A DNA stretch of 64,000 nt from assembly GCF_018531425.1 (NCBI RefSeq), contig NZ_JAHBOI010000004.1, positions 428,323 to 492,322 on the forward strand, read 5' to 3'. Of this stretch, positions 63,939-64,000 are shown one piece after another. A program made the translations under genes and the position numbers. Each line of letters starts with the position of its first letter. Within the stretch, counting starts at the first letter, position 1. Source of the stretch: Paenarthrobacter sp. DKR-5 (GTDB lineage Bacteria; Actinomycetota; Actinomycetes; Actinomycetales; Micrococcaceae). The notes below the pieces were generated by a model. The model had not been told where the DNA came from, searched no databases, and saw only the letters and a list, made by a program, of their open reading frames with translations.

Positions 63939-64000
63939 TTTCTGAGTCGCCGCGGGAGTGTGGCGGCCAAAAATTCCCTTACTTTTTCTGGTCTGTGGTT

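Overview
The window is chromosomal DNA of a high-GC actinobacterium, most likely a member of the Micrococcaceae (Arthrobacter and relatives). The basis is the roughly 68-70 % GC content, the frequent GTG starts, many starts that look leaderless, and gene neighbourhoods I know from that group (nadABC plus a cysteine desulfurase; ilvD-ilvBNC-serA; an IclR gene divergent from leuCD; murA-plsC-gpsA-ddl; thiL-DAK2-recG-rsmD). Nearly everything is housekeeping. I see no prophage, insertion sequence, CRISPR array or rRNA operon. Genus is an inference from gene order, not from a search.

Layout. 1-5017: end of a probable NrtR-type NUDIX regulator, then the overlapping NAD operon nadA-nadB-nadC-cysteine desulfurase. 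5014-9132: DUF1684 protein, a lipoprotein, a transglutaminase-like protein, and a flavin monooxygenase-MarR pair with a palindromic operator. 9195-16525: an RND-type pump directly behind mqo, an orphan solute-binding lipoprotein and a fasciclin lipoprotein. 16774-20941: rhodanese, tRNA-Leu, Bcp peroxiredoxin, MarR regulator, a secreted repeat protein, tRNA-Lys and a membrane-anchored protein with two C-terminal sunset-type repeats. 21095-36429: D-2-hydroxyacid dehydrogenase, then the branched-chain amino acid block ilvD, an attenuator leader peptide, ilvB-ilvN-ilvC, serA, metG, a MacB-like ABC exporter, leuB and ilvE. 36510-42096: an AbiEi/DUF559-like protein, a fumarylacetoacetase-family hydrolase, gltX, a HAD phosphatase and a Pip/YhgE-like repeat membrane protein. 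42401-46212: tRNA-Gln, tRNA-Glu and a pair of dynamin-like GTPases. 46228-50284: DUF1697, an AhpD-like protein, an IclR regulator (LtbR-like), leuC and leuD. 50356-50864: two related 58-bp palindromes enclosing a nuclease-like gene remnant. 51074-56336: envelope precursor genes murA, plsC, gpsA, ddl and galU. 56496-58843: DUF3515 lipoprotein, class F sortase and a lysine-rich cell-surface protein. 59026-63860: thiL, DAK2 protein, recG and rsmD, then a G-rich promoter region.

How the genes work together. Much of the window feeds amino acid and cofactor supply: NAD from aspartate, valine/isoleucine/leucine from pyruvate, serine, and charging of Met and Glu tRNAs. A second theme is the envelope: peptidoglycan and phospholipid precursors, sortase display and dynamin-like GTPases. 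Regulation can be read directly at several points: a Val-Val-Val-Leu-Ile leader peptide with a terminator before ilvB, an IclR operator lying exactly between -35 and -10, a MarR operator upstream of a TATAAT box, and tandem palindromes before the Pip-like gene.

Less expected items are (1) a 101-nt nested stem-loop between serA and metG, (2) the paired 58-bp palindromes with compensatory base changes around a DUF559-like remnant, (3) about fifteen genes whose -10-like hexamer ends 6-8 nt before the start codon, implying leaderless mRNAs, and (4) a sortase next to a polycationic surface protein with a non-canonical sorting signal.
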